DNA from: a bacterium
GTDB lineage: Bacteria > Planctomycetota > JADGBV01
Direction of reading: 5' to 3'
DNA: 50,310 nucleotides
Assembly: GCA_023261545.1 (NCBI GenBank)
Contig: JAHFOS010000007.1
Coordinates: 1-50,310, forward strand
The translations under genes and the position numbers were made by a program. The first letter of the stretch is position 1, and each line of letters opens with the position of its first letter. Positions 1 to 6,314 of the stretch are shown here, piece after piece. The notes below the pieces were generated by a model that ran no database searches, was not told the DNA's origin, and worked only from the letters and a program-made list of their open reading frames with translations.

Positions 1-259
1 TCATGTCCGGGGTGCAGGTGGCGAGCAGGATGGCGTCGAGGTCGCGCGCGCTCAGACCGGCGGCGGCGAGCGCTTTTTCCCCGGCCTTGGCGGCCATGTC
101 GGAGACCTCCTCGCCCGCCCCCGAGACGCGGCGCTCGCGGATGCCGGTGCGCGTCACGATCCACTCGTCGGTGGTGTCCACCATGGCTTCGAGATCGCGG
201 TTGCTCAGCACCTTGGAAGGCAGGTAGTGGGCGATGGATTTGATATAGAGGCCGCTCAT
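1..259 (-). CDS. fabH: 3-oxoacyl-ACP synthase III (KASIII), N-terminal part, cut by window edge
   Basis: Starts at the ATG at 259 and runs off the left edge, so only the first 86 residues are visible. They read MSGLYIKSIAHYLP, then VDTTDEWIVTRTGIRERR and later ATCTPDM, the conserved N-terminus of FabH. The family condenses acetyl-CoA with malonyl-ACP to start fatty-acid synthesis. The catalytic Cys, His and Asn lie outside the window. It follows plsX and rpmF on the same strand, the classic rpmF-plsX-fabH order, which supports the call. A large hairpin separates it from plsX. Confidence 0.95.
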   Translation of the reverse strand, partial: MSGLYIKSIAHYLPSKVLSNRDLEAMVDTTDEWIVTRTGIRERRVSGAGEEVSDMAAKAGEKALAAAGLSARDLDAILLATCTPDM

Positions 260-349
260 GGGGGGTCGCCCGCCAGTGTGGCGTTGCCATCGTGTTGTAA
301 ACCGAGGTCGCAGCCGTTCATCCGGTCCAAAATGCGAAGATTAATTTTG

Positions 350-460
350 AATCTGGAACTCAGGAACTCAGGAAAATTAAATTTTGAAGACAAAGTTGGG
401 CATATTTTCAAGGAGCGGGCGAAACTCACGATTTTTTCCTGAGTTCCTGAGTTCCAGATT
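350..460. repeat. Large inverted repeat (27-nt arms) between plsX and fabH
   Basis: Positions 350-376 (aatctggaactcaggaactc then aggaaaa) are the reverse complement of 434-460. The loop is 57 nt. Each arm carries an internal short direct repeat of ggaactca. The region is AT-richer than the flanking genes. It could fold as an attenuator or processing hairpin in the plsX-fabH transcript, or be the footprint of a small mobile element. Confidence 0.75.
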
Positions 461-484
461 AATAACTGGTTTTTTCTTTGCATT

Positions 485-1480
485 TTATGTTTCGGGAGAC
501 ACACCTGTCGTGAGCATTTGCCCGAGTTCAAGCTCGCGCAACGCCGCCTGGAGCCCCGACACGATGGCCCGGGGGCCGGCGTTGCCGTGGCCGATGAGCA
601 CCACGCCGTTCACGCCCAGGAGCCGGCAGGCGCCGCGAGCGTCGGGGTGGTGGCGCGCCGCGAGGGCTTCCAGCGCCCGGCGCAGCGCCTCCCGGTCCGC
701 GCCTTCGCGACTGCCCAGCGCGGCGATTTCCTCGTCGAGCCTCAGGAAAATCATACCCGCCAGGCTCTCGGCGGCCTTGAGCACCATGTTGCCCGCCAGG
801 CCCGCGGTGATGACAGCATCCACCGACCCGTCGAAGATCTGGTAGCCCTCCACGTTGCCGCAAAAACCGGGGCAACCCGCGCGGAACAGCTCGTGGGCGC
901 GGTTCAAGAGCCGGTCGCCCTTGCCGGTTTCCTCGCCGATATTGAGTAGGCCGATGCGCGGCTCATGGATGCCCAGAGCCGCACCGAGGTAGCGGCGCGC
1001 CATGAGGGCGTAGTCGAGCAGGTGCCCAGCGCTGCACTTGAGGTTGGCGCCGACGTCCATGAGCAGGCCGTGGCCGCGGCGATGGGGGACGATGGCGGCC
1101 AGTCCCGGACGGCTCACGCCGGGGGCACGCCCAAGGTAAAGGCAGGCGGCGGCGACGGCGGCGCCGGTGTGCCCGAAACTCACCAGGGCGGTGTGCGGCT
1201 GCTTCGCCAGGGACTCGATACCCAAACGGATGGAGGAACGGGGCTTGGCCTTGAGGGCCGCCACCGGCTTGTCGCTGAATTCCACGCGCTCGGCGGCCTC
1301 CAAGCAGGAGAGCCGTTCGCGCAGGGCCGGAGTGCTGGCCGCATGCACTGCCGCGAAGGTCGGGCGGTCGGCGGCCAGTTGCAGCAGAACTTTGGGATGC
1401 GTCTCAAGGAACAACGGAACCGCTTGGCGGCAGGCCTCCGCCACGCGCTCGCCACCGAGCCCGTCCAGAATAACCTTCAC
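485..1480 (-). CDS. plsX: Phosphate acyltransferase PlsX
   Basis: 331 residues, about the normal PlsX length. It starts MKVILDGLGGERV, where most PlsX have a D-A-M-G-G-D motif, so the N-terminus is somewhat divergent. It carries the family blocks SFGHTGAAVAAA, LLMDVGAN, LLNIGEE and FCGNVEGYQIFDG. PlsX makes acyl-phosphate from acyl-ACP for PlsY in phospholipid synthesis and acts at the inner face of the membrane. It lies between rpmF (54-nt gap) and fabH on the same strand, as in many bacteria, so the three are probably one operon. Confidence 0.95.
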   Translation of the reverse strand: MKVILDGLGGERVAEACRQAVPLFLETHPKVLLQLAADRPTFAAVHAASTPALRERLSCLEAAERVEFSDKPVAALKAKPRSSIRLGIESLAKQPHTALVSFGHTGAAVAAACLYLGRAPGVSRPGLAAIVPHRRGHGLLMDVGANLKCSAGHLLDYALMARRYLGAALGIHEPRIGLLNIGEETGKGDRLLNRAHELFRAGCPGFCGNVEGYQIFDGSVDAVITAGLAGNMVLKAAESLAGMIFLRLDEEIAALGSREGADREALRRALEALAARHHPDARGACRLLGVNGVVLIGHGNAGPRAIVSGLQAALRELELGQMLTTGVSPET

Positions 1481-1534
1481 GGCCTTCCCCTGCTGGCCTG
1501 TCTTATGGCCGAAGCCGCCGCGGCGGCCAAGGGG

Positions 1535-1717
1535 TCACTCCTTGCCAGCGATCACCGGCTTGCCCTTGTCGTAATGGCCGCAAAAGCCGCAGATCGTGTG
1601 CGGAGTCTTGGCCTTGCCGCACTGGCGGCAGTTCGCCACGGGGATGGGATCATAGGCGTGGTGGGAGCGCCGCCGGTTCTTGCGCGCCTTGGAATGTTTA
1701 CGCTTGGGATTAGCCAT
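1535..1717 (-). CDS. rpmF: 50S ribosomal protein L32 (bL32)
   Basis: 60 residues beginning MANPKRKHSKARKNRRRSHH, a typical basic bL32 N-terminus. A zinc ribbon of the form C-x2-C-x9-C-x2-C (CRQCG then CGFCG) follows at about residues 30-46. The length matches the family. It is the first gene of the rpmF-plsX-fabH cluster, coupling ribosome assembly with lipid synthesis genes. Confidence 0.97.
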   Translation of the reverse strand: MANPKRKHSKARKNRRRSHHAYDPIPVANCRQCGKAKTPHTICGFCGHYDKGKPVIAGKE

Positions 1718-1816
1718 GGGGGGATGGATTGTGGAGCCCAGGTCGTCCCTTCAAGTGGCGGACGACAATTCTCCGCATTTCGAGCACCGCCGCCACGGGA
1801 AAACGGGAGCCCGGTC

Positions 1817-1987
1817 TCAGCGTGCCAGCTTGGCGATTTCGTTGCGGCACATGGGGCAGCCCGCGCAGGGGCGCACGCTTCCGGAGCGGTTTTCGAGGTG
1901 CGCCTGGCGCATGTCCTGCATGGCCTGGGAGCGCCAGGCACGGAGGACATCAAGCTCAAGCAGGCCGGGCTCAATCAGCGCATGCCG
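1817..1987 (-). pseudogene. Remnant of the C-terminal Twitch/SPASM domain gene found at 6315-8261
   Basis: Read on the minus strand, this stretch encodes AWRSQAMQDMRQAHLENRSG, then CAGCPMCRNEIAKLAR and a stop at 1817. It has no start codon and meets an in-frame stop upstream at about 1988. Positions 1818-1939 match 6316-6437 with only about six differences in 122 bp, so this is a recent partial duplication of the 3' end of the dehydrogenase/pseudo-radical-SAM gene. The rest of the 1718-2208 gap holds no convincing gene. Confidence 0.75.
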
Positions 1988-2169
1988 TCAGGCTGGATCT
2001 TCGGCCTGGATCCGCTGGCCCGCAACGCCGCCGCCGGCATCGCACTGAGTCCCGTCAGGCTCAAAGTCAAGGGTGCCATCAAACGCTGAAATCCCAATTT
2101 GGGAGGCGTGCTTACCGTATTCCTGCGTTTCAGCGCCTGGGTCAAGAAACAGACGAATCTTTCCACATC

Positions 2170-2210
2170 ATCCTTGCATATTCACCACGCAAAGAACAAT
2201 ATGCAAGGAT
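2170..2210. promoter_or_regulatory. Perfect 13-bp inverted repeat over the start of the ATPase gene
   Basis: atccttgcatatt at 2170-2182 is the exact reverse complement of aatatgcaaggat at 2198-2210, with a 15-nt spacer. The right arm contains the aagga ribosome-binding site and the first two bases of the ATG at 2209. It could be an autoregulatory operator or an RNA hairpin that hides the translation start. Confidence 0.7.
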
Positions 2211-3366
2211 GTTTCATAGGAAAATAACTGAGGATCTTCTCCAGGCCCTGAAGCAGTTCCCTGCACTGCTTTTGACAGGGCCAAGACAGGCCGGCAAGAC
2301 CACCTTGGCACGCCATCTCCTCGACATCGTTCCAGGAAGGCTCTTCGACCTCGAAAACCCGCGCGACCTCATCGCCATGGAAGACCCTCTCGGCCTGCTG
2401 CGCGGGTTTTCAGGATTGACGGTGGTGGACGAAGCCCAGCGCAAACCCGATCTCTTCCCGATCCTACGCGTGCTGATTGACGAAGATCGCCGCTGCGGGC
2501 GCTTTCTACTGCTCGGTTCCTCCGCCCCGGACCTGCGCCGTCAGAGCGCGGAGAGTCTGGCTGGCCGCCTCTGCACTTTCGAACTGCAACCCTTGTTGCT
2601 TTGCGAAACGCAAAGCCATAGCAAAGAGCAGCTCTGGCTGCGCGGTGGTTTCCCCCCTTCCCTGCTGGCCGCGGACGACGAAGCCAGCCTGAGCTGGAGG
2701 GAACAGTATGTCCGCGATGTCGCCGAGAGGGATTTGCGGTTGCTGGGTTTCGATCTGCCCCCGGCCCGCATGTGGCGCTTCCTGCAGATGCTGGCCCATA
2801 ACCACGGGCAACTCTGGAACGCGAGCCAGATTTCGCGTGCGCTCGACATCGGGGCCACAACGGCGGAACGCTATCTGGATGCCATCCAGCAGACGCTGAT
2901 CGTGCGGCGCATCCAGCCCTTCTTCAAGAACCTCGGCAAGCGGCTCACCAAATCCCCCAGGGTGTTCATCCGCGATTCCGGGCTTCTCCATGCCCTGCTC
3001 AGCCTCGGGGATGTCCGAGCGATACGCGGCCACCCCGTGGCGGGCCACTCTTTCGAAGGCTTCGTGGCGGAACAGTTCGCCGGGTTGCTGCGCCCGGGCT
3101 TCGAACTCAGTTTCTGGCGCACCGCCGCGGGAGCCGAAGTTGACATCCTGCTGCTGCGATCCGGCCAACCTGCCTTCGCCATTGAGGTCAAGCTGAACGC
3201 CACGGATCCGCGGCCAGCACGCGGCTTCTATCAAGCCTGCGCCGATCTGGAACCCGAGCATCGCTGGATCGTCTATCCTGGAGATCGCGAGCTGCCTCTC
3301 GGCGAGGACGTTCATCTTCTGCCCATCGAGATCGCCCTGAGCCGTTTCGCGTCCCTGACGGGATGA
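2209..3366 (+). CDS. AAA_14/DUF4143-type P-loop ATPase
   Basis: 385 residues starting at the ATG at 2209, which follows an aagga Shine-Dalgarno. The Walker A motif GPRQAGKT is at about residues 24-31. A Walker B-like stretch, LTVVDEAQR, lies near residue 70. A winged-helix-like middle follows (ISRALDIGATTAERYLDAIQ). The C-terminal DUF4143 region contains FWRTAAGAEVDILL and FAIEVK, resembling a PD-(D/E)XK-type fold. Proteins of this family are common in accessory DNA; their role is not settled, though some have been linked to toxin-antitoxin or mobile functions. The frame stays open far upstream, but that extension has no family similarity, so the later start is used. A strong terminator follows. 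Confidence 0.9.
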   Translation: MFHRKITEDLLQALKQFPALLLTGPRQAGKTTLARHLLDIVPGRLFDLENPRDLIAMEDPLGLLRGFSGLTVVDEAQRKPDLFPILRVLIDEDRRCGRFLLLGSSAPDLRRQSAESLAGRLCTFELQPLLLCETQSHSKEQLWLRGGFPPSLLAADDEASLSWREQYVRDVAERDLRLLGFDLPPARMWRFLQMLAHNHGQLWNASQISRALDIGATTAERYLDAIQQTLIVRRIQPFFKNLGKRLTKSPRVFIRDSGLLHALLSLGDVRAIRGHPVAGHSFEGFVAEQFAGLLRPGFELSFWRTAAGAEVDILLLRSGQPAFAIEVKLNATDPRPARGFYQACADLEPEHRWIVYPGDRELPLGEDVHLLPIEIALSRFASLTG

Positions 3367-3522
3367 CCGCTCCTCTGCGGGCCGGGTGCGCCAGCGGCGT
3401 TCACCGGCCAGAGCTATCCATGCGGCACTGGGAGCGCCCGGATCATGCCCGGGATCTCCAAGGCGGCCTTGGTGCCGGCCGCAGGACCTACGCATCTATA
3501 CTCACGCCCGTGATGCTGTGAG
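3367..3522. other. Non-coding stretch downstream of the ATPase gene
   Basis: No gene is visible between the ATPase stop and the terminator at 3523. The remainder of the gap up to 3722 is taken by the terminator and copy A of a 160-bp direct repeat, listed separately. Confidence 0.6.
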
Positions 3523-3556
3523 CTCAAGCCCCCTGCGGGAGCTTGAGTTTTTTCTT
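3523..3556 (+). terminator. Rho-independent terminator after the ATPase gene
   Basis: Stem ctcaagc (3523-3529) pairs with gcttgag (3541-3547). An inner ccc/ggg pair closes the tgc loop, and a run of six T follows. Its right half is also the beginning of the 160-bp direct repeat copy A. Confidence 0.8.
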
Positions 3557-3699
3557 TAAACGCGCGCAGGGAGTCCCCGAAAAATCCTTAAAACCACTTT
3601 TAGGGGGGTCAAAACATACGAATAAGGCCAAAAAAGGCCCGTTTTATGGCCTATCAATTTGAGTAGCAATCACTTAGCCTGATCTGGTCCGACCCCGGG
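3540..3699. repeat. 160-bp direct repeat, copy A
   Basis: Runs from agcttgagttttttctttaa to tctggtccgaccccgg and is nearly identical to copy B at 4653-4810. Shared blocks include aaaatccttaaaaccacttt, aggtcaaaacatacgaataa and an aaaaaaggcccgttttatg hairpin-like segment. The two copies are in the same orientation and bracket the dioxygenase gene. No open reading frame is visible in it. Confidence 0.85.
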
Positions 3700-3722
3700 G
3701 GGAGGAGTCGGTGCTTGCATTT

Positions 3723-4529
3723 TTAATGCGTAAATCCGGTTCGCCAAAGATAGGCGCTGGCCTTTTTTCCCATGACTTCAAAGGCAAACGCTTGTTGGGC
3801 GGGGGATTGGGTGAGCCCGTAGCAAACATGCAGCGGCAATAAGTGCTCCTCTCTGGGGTGGCAGTATCTCGCAGCAGGGGCGTCTTGCCAATGGATCAGC
3901 CGGCGCTCGCGCTCGTCCTCGCTGAGATCACGATTAGAACAGGTGTCCATCAGCCATTTTTCAAATGAAGCGTTCTTGGACCACGTTTCACTGGTGGAAG
4001 GCGAAAAAAAAGCCTGCAGATTATGAAAGGAAAACCCCGAGCCCAGAAACAGCGTGTTGTCTTTTGTTAGCCCAGCCAGCGCCTTTCCGATTTCGATATG
4101 CGCACTGGGGTTCAAATTTTTGACAAGCGATAGCTGGATGCATGGGATCCGCGCGTCGGGGTACATGATTTTTAGTGGCACAAACAGGCCATGGTCAAAG
4201 CCCCTCTGCTCATCAAGAGCCGCCGCTAGGTTGTTCTTTTTCAGCAAATCGAAGGCTTTAAGGGCCAGCCGCGGTTCGCCTAGCGCGGGGTATTGAATTT
4301 TGTACGATTCTTTTGGAAATCCATGGTAGTCGTACAGCAGCGACGGATTCGCTCCGCTTGTTATCGTTGGTTTGGAGGCCTCCCAGTGGGCGCTAATGAC
4401 GACAATGGCCGAGGGTCTTGGAAGGATGGCCGTGATATTTTTCAGGTTATCGATGAGCTCCTTGTGAGCCGCATCACCTAACAAAGGCAGCGGTCCTCCG
4501 CCATGGGATATGTAAGCAACGGAACTCAA
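3723..4529 (-). CDS. Class III extradiol dioxygenase, 4,5-DOPA dioxygenase (YgiD/LigB) type
   Basis: 268 residues, the usual length for this single-domain family. The N-terminus has VAYISHGGG (first metal His), then VVISAHWE (second His), FDHGLFVPLKIMYPDA (third conserved His region) and PREEHLLPLHV near the C-terminus. Family members are non-haem Fe(II) or Zn enzymes that open catechol rings. The start is a TTG at 4529: an in-frame stop lies six codons upstream and no ATG or GTG is available, so the N-terminus is less certain. The gene is visibly lower in GC than its neighbours and sits between two 160-bp direct repeats, suggesting acquisition as a cassette. Confidence 0.88.
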   Translation of the reverse strand: MSSVAYISHGGGPLPLLGDAAHKELIDNLKNITAILPRPSAIVVISAHWEASKPTITSGANPSLLYDYHGFPKESYKIQYPALGEPRLALKAFDLLKKNNLAAALDEQRGFDHGLFVPLKIMYPDARIPCIQLSLVKNLNPSAHIEIGKALAGLTKDNTLFLGSGFSFHNLQAFFSPSTSETWSKNASFEKWLMDTCSNRDLSEDERERRLIHWQDAPAARYCHPREEHLLPLHVCYGLTQSPAQQAFAFEVMGKKASAYLWRTGFTH

Positions 4530-4652
4530 GCCGATAGGAAATCGGATTCACGGAACAACCGTGATTTTAGCGCAAGATGACCCGAAACAAGACTTGGGCT
4601 GGTCCGACCCCGAAGGACGAGGAACTCGGAGGAAAGCTCCGGCAACCCGGCG

Positions 4653-4810
4653 TGAGCTTGAGTTTTTTCATTAAACGCGCGCAGGGAGTCCCCAAAAAAT
4701 CCTTAAAACCACTTTTAGGGAGGTCAAAACATACGAATAAGGCCCAAAAAAGGCCCGTTTTATGTCCTATCAATTTGAGTATCAATCACTTAGCCTGGTC
4801 CGACCCCGGA
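4653..4810. repeat. 160-bp direct repeat, copy B
   Basis: From gagcttgagttttttcatta to cctggtccgaccccgg. It repeats copy A (3540-3699) in the same orientation with scattered substitutions. A further isolated copy of its last 14 bases, ctggtccgaccccg, lies just upstream at 4599-4612, so this motif occurs three times and seems to mark the unit ends. Confidence 0.85.
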
Positions 4811-4970
4811 GACCCATAGGCGCTAACTTGATTGGTTGTCAAGGACGCCAAAGACACGAAAGATGCATTTTTATTGGTATTTTTTAAAATCAACTTTCTG
4901 GACTTTCTAAAGAATGTGCCAAAAATACTCGAAAATCCCAAACAAGTTAGCGCTTATGCCCGGAGACCCA
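4806..4970. mobile_element. Candidate MITE (143 bp) with terminal inverted repeats and 11-bp flanking duplication
   Basis: taggcgctaacttg (4817-4830) and caagttagcgctta (4943-4956) are inverted repeats with one mismatch. The outer flanks carry the same 11 bases, ccggagaccca, at 4806-4816 and 4960-4970, as expected for a target-site duplication. The AT-rich interior (4831-4942) holds no gene. The element abuts the end of direct repeat copy B. From 4971 to 5206 nothing further could be recognised. Confidence 0.65.
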
Positions 4971-5206
4971 CCTCGCCCCCCCGTTACCACCGGACAGGAT
5001 AATTGTCGCTTGACAGCCTTTCTATATGGTAGGCCAAGCACGCCGCTTGATCCGGTCGCTCCTCTAGAAGACCTGGCCGGGCAGGGTGGAAACACCTTGC
5101 CTTGGTCACAGGAGGTCGAGGTCCACGCCGCGTAGAACAAACGGATCGCCGGTGGATCGAAATGGCGAGGTTGGTTCCCGCCCGCGATCCCCAGACTCCT
5201 GGGCTA

Positions 5207-5246
5207 GGACATCTGTCTTGACAAATGTCCCAGTGGCCATTATACT
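5207..5246 (+). promoter_or_regulatory. Promoter with overlapping palindromic operator for the Xre-RES operon
   Basis: A consensus -35 TTGACA at 5218-5223 and -10 TATACT at 5241-5246 are separated by 17 nt. A 24-bp imperfect palindrome (ggacatctgtct / tgacaaatgtcc, 10 of 12 positions pairing) at 5207-5230 overlaps the -35 box. A ggagg ribosome-binding site precedes the ATG at 5264. This is the expected arrangement for negative autoregulation by the Xre antitoxin. Confidence 0.85.
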
Positions 5247-5263
5247 TGGAGAGTGGAGGCAAC

Positions 5264-5614
5264 ATGACCAAAGTCTTGGAGAGAAGTGAGCCCAGTCTTG
5301 CCATCCGGCATTGCGCGGAACTAGGCTTGAGCGCGCGGGCTCTGGCAGCGTGCCTGGCGGTCAACCCCAAGACCATTCAGCGCTGGGCCGAGGGAAGCGC
5401 GCAACCCAATGAAACCGCTCTTCGCTCCCTGGAGAAGCTGCAGATCATCCATCAGTTGGCCTCCCGGTTGCTCAAGAAAAGCGCGCTCCAGGCCTGGTTC
5501 CTGACTCCCAATGCGACATTGGGGGGGGAGCGGCCCGCCGACCGCTTGTCCCGCGGAGAGTTGGACCAGGTAAAAAGCGTGCTGGGCATGCTGGAGTGGG
5601 GCATCTATTCCTGA
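5264..5614 (+). CDS. Xre-like antitoxin (MbcA/ParS/Xre toxin-binding family)
   Basis: 116 residues. The ATG at 5264 is chosen because it lies 17 nt after the -10 box and behind a ggagg site; an upstream in-frame codon would fall inside the promoter. The N-terminal helix-turn-helix reads LSARALAACLAVNPKTIQRW. The C-terminal half contains WFLTPNATLGGERPADRLSR, the typical toxin-binding (DUF2384) sequence. In this family the protein neutralises a RES-domain toxin and represses its own operon. The RES gene starts 3 nt after the stop. Confidence 0.93.
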   Translation: MTKVLERSEPSLAIRHCAELGLSARALAACLAVNPKTIQRWAEGSAQPNETALRSLEKLQIIHQLASRLLKKSALQAWFLTPNATLGGERPADRLSRGELDQVKSVLGMLEWGIYS

Positions 5615-5617
5615 GGC

Positions 5618-6127
5618 ATGTTGCCGGTGCCGAAGCTCGCTGCGCTGGCCGGGCTCTCGCCACGGACCTATTCAGGTTCCGTTTTCCGGGTCGTTCCGGC
5701 GGCGCTGCGTGAACAGGTCCTCTCCACGGAAGGCAACCGCTATTACCCAGGGCGCTGGCATTTGACGGGCGAAACGGGGGTGCTCTACACTTCCGAAAAT
5801 CTGCAAGTCGCCCTTCTGGAGTTGGGCCGTCACGCCGCGCGCCTTGACCTCCAAGGGGCTCTGACCTTCGCCAGGATCAGGATCGAACTGCGGCGGGTGC
5901 TCGATTTAACCCAGTCCAGCGTGCTGGCGAAACTTGGGTTATCAAAAGATGCCTTGGTCAGGGCGGATACCTCCATGACTCAGGCTGTCAGCCTCCACGC
6001 CAGAAGGGCAGGGTTCCAGGGACTTCTGGTCCCCTCGGCCACCGGTAGCGGTGTCAACCTGGTCGTTTTTGAAAACAATCTCGCCGAAGGTTGTCTGATC
6101 GCGGTGGAAGAAATCGGTGCCGCGTGA
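5618..6127 (+). CDS. RES-domain toxin
   Basis: 169 residues beginning MLPVPKLAALAGLSPRTYSG. The conserved RES features are visible: FRVV with an Arg near residue 24, RYYPGRWH near 41-48, YTSENLQVALLE with the Glu near 68, and a Ser in VPSATGSGVNLVVF near 137-150. RES toxins are mono-ADP-ribosyltransferase-like enzymes that deplete NAD or modify host targets. All key positions look present, so the toxin appears intact. It is cotranscribed with the Xre antitoxin gene just upstream. Confidence 0.93.
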   Translation: MLPVPKLAALAGLSPRTYSGSVFRVVPAALREQVLSTEGNRYYPGRWHLTGETGVLYTSENLQVALLELGRHAARLDLQGALTFARIRIELRRVLDLTQSSVLAKLGLSKDALVRADTSMTQAVSLHARRAGFQGLLVPSATGSGVNLVVFENNLAEGCLIAVEEIGAA

Positions 6128-6135
6128 TGGCAATG

Positions 6136-6252
6136 TCAATCGCGCCGCCTTCGTTTGCGCCAATACCTCAATACCTTGAGGGCCGCGTGTCCCTGGGCAT
6201 ACTGCGTCAGGATTCGCCGCTTCTGGCGATAGCCATTGAGAGCCTGCTTCAT
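6136..6252 (-). CDS. Small basic peptide, possible gene downstream of the dehydrogenase fusion
   Basis: A 38-residue frame beginning MKQALNGYRQKRRILTQYAQ and ending YWRKRRRRD, rich in Arg and Lys. A gggga sequence lies about 6 nt before the ATG. It follows the dehydrogenase/Twitch gene on the same strand after 62 nt. I do not recognise it. It could be a genuine small protein, a peptide linked to the Twitch protein, or chance. Confidence 0.3.
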   Translation of the reverse strand: MKQALNGYRQKRRILTQYAQGHAALKVLRYWRKRRRRD

Positions 6253-6314
6253 CGGAATCCCCGCGCGGTGAGTCGTGACGCAAGATAAGCAGATGGAAGC
6301 AGGAGCAGCGCTTT

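Noticed and set aside
1729-2208. 160-codon N-terminal extension of the ATPase frame
   Set aside because: It runs through the antisense of the Twitch remnant and the inverted repeat; the family starts at the later ATG.
4971-5206. tRNA or other structured RNA gene
   Set aside because: No T-loop, anticodon arm or acceptor stem could be assembled on either strand.
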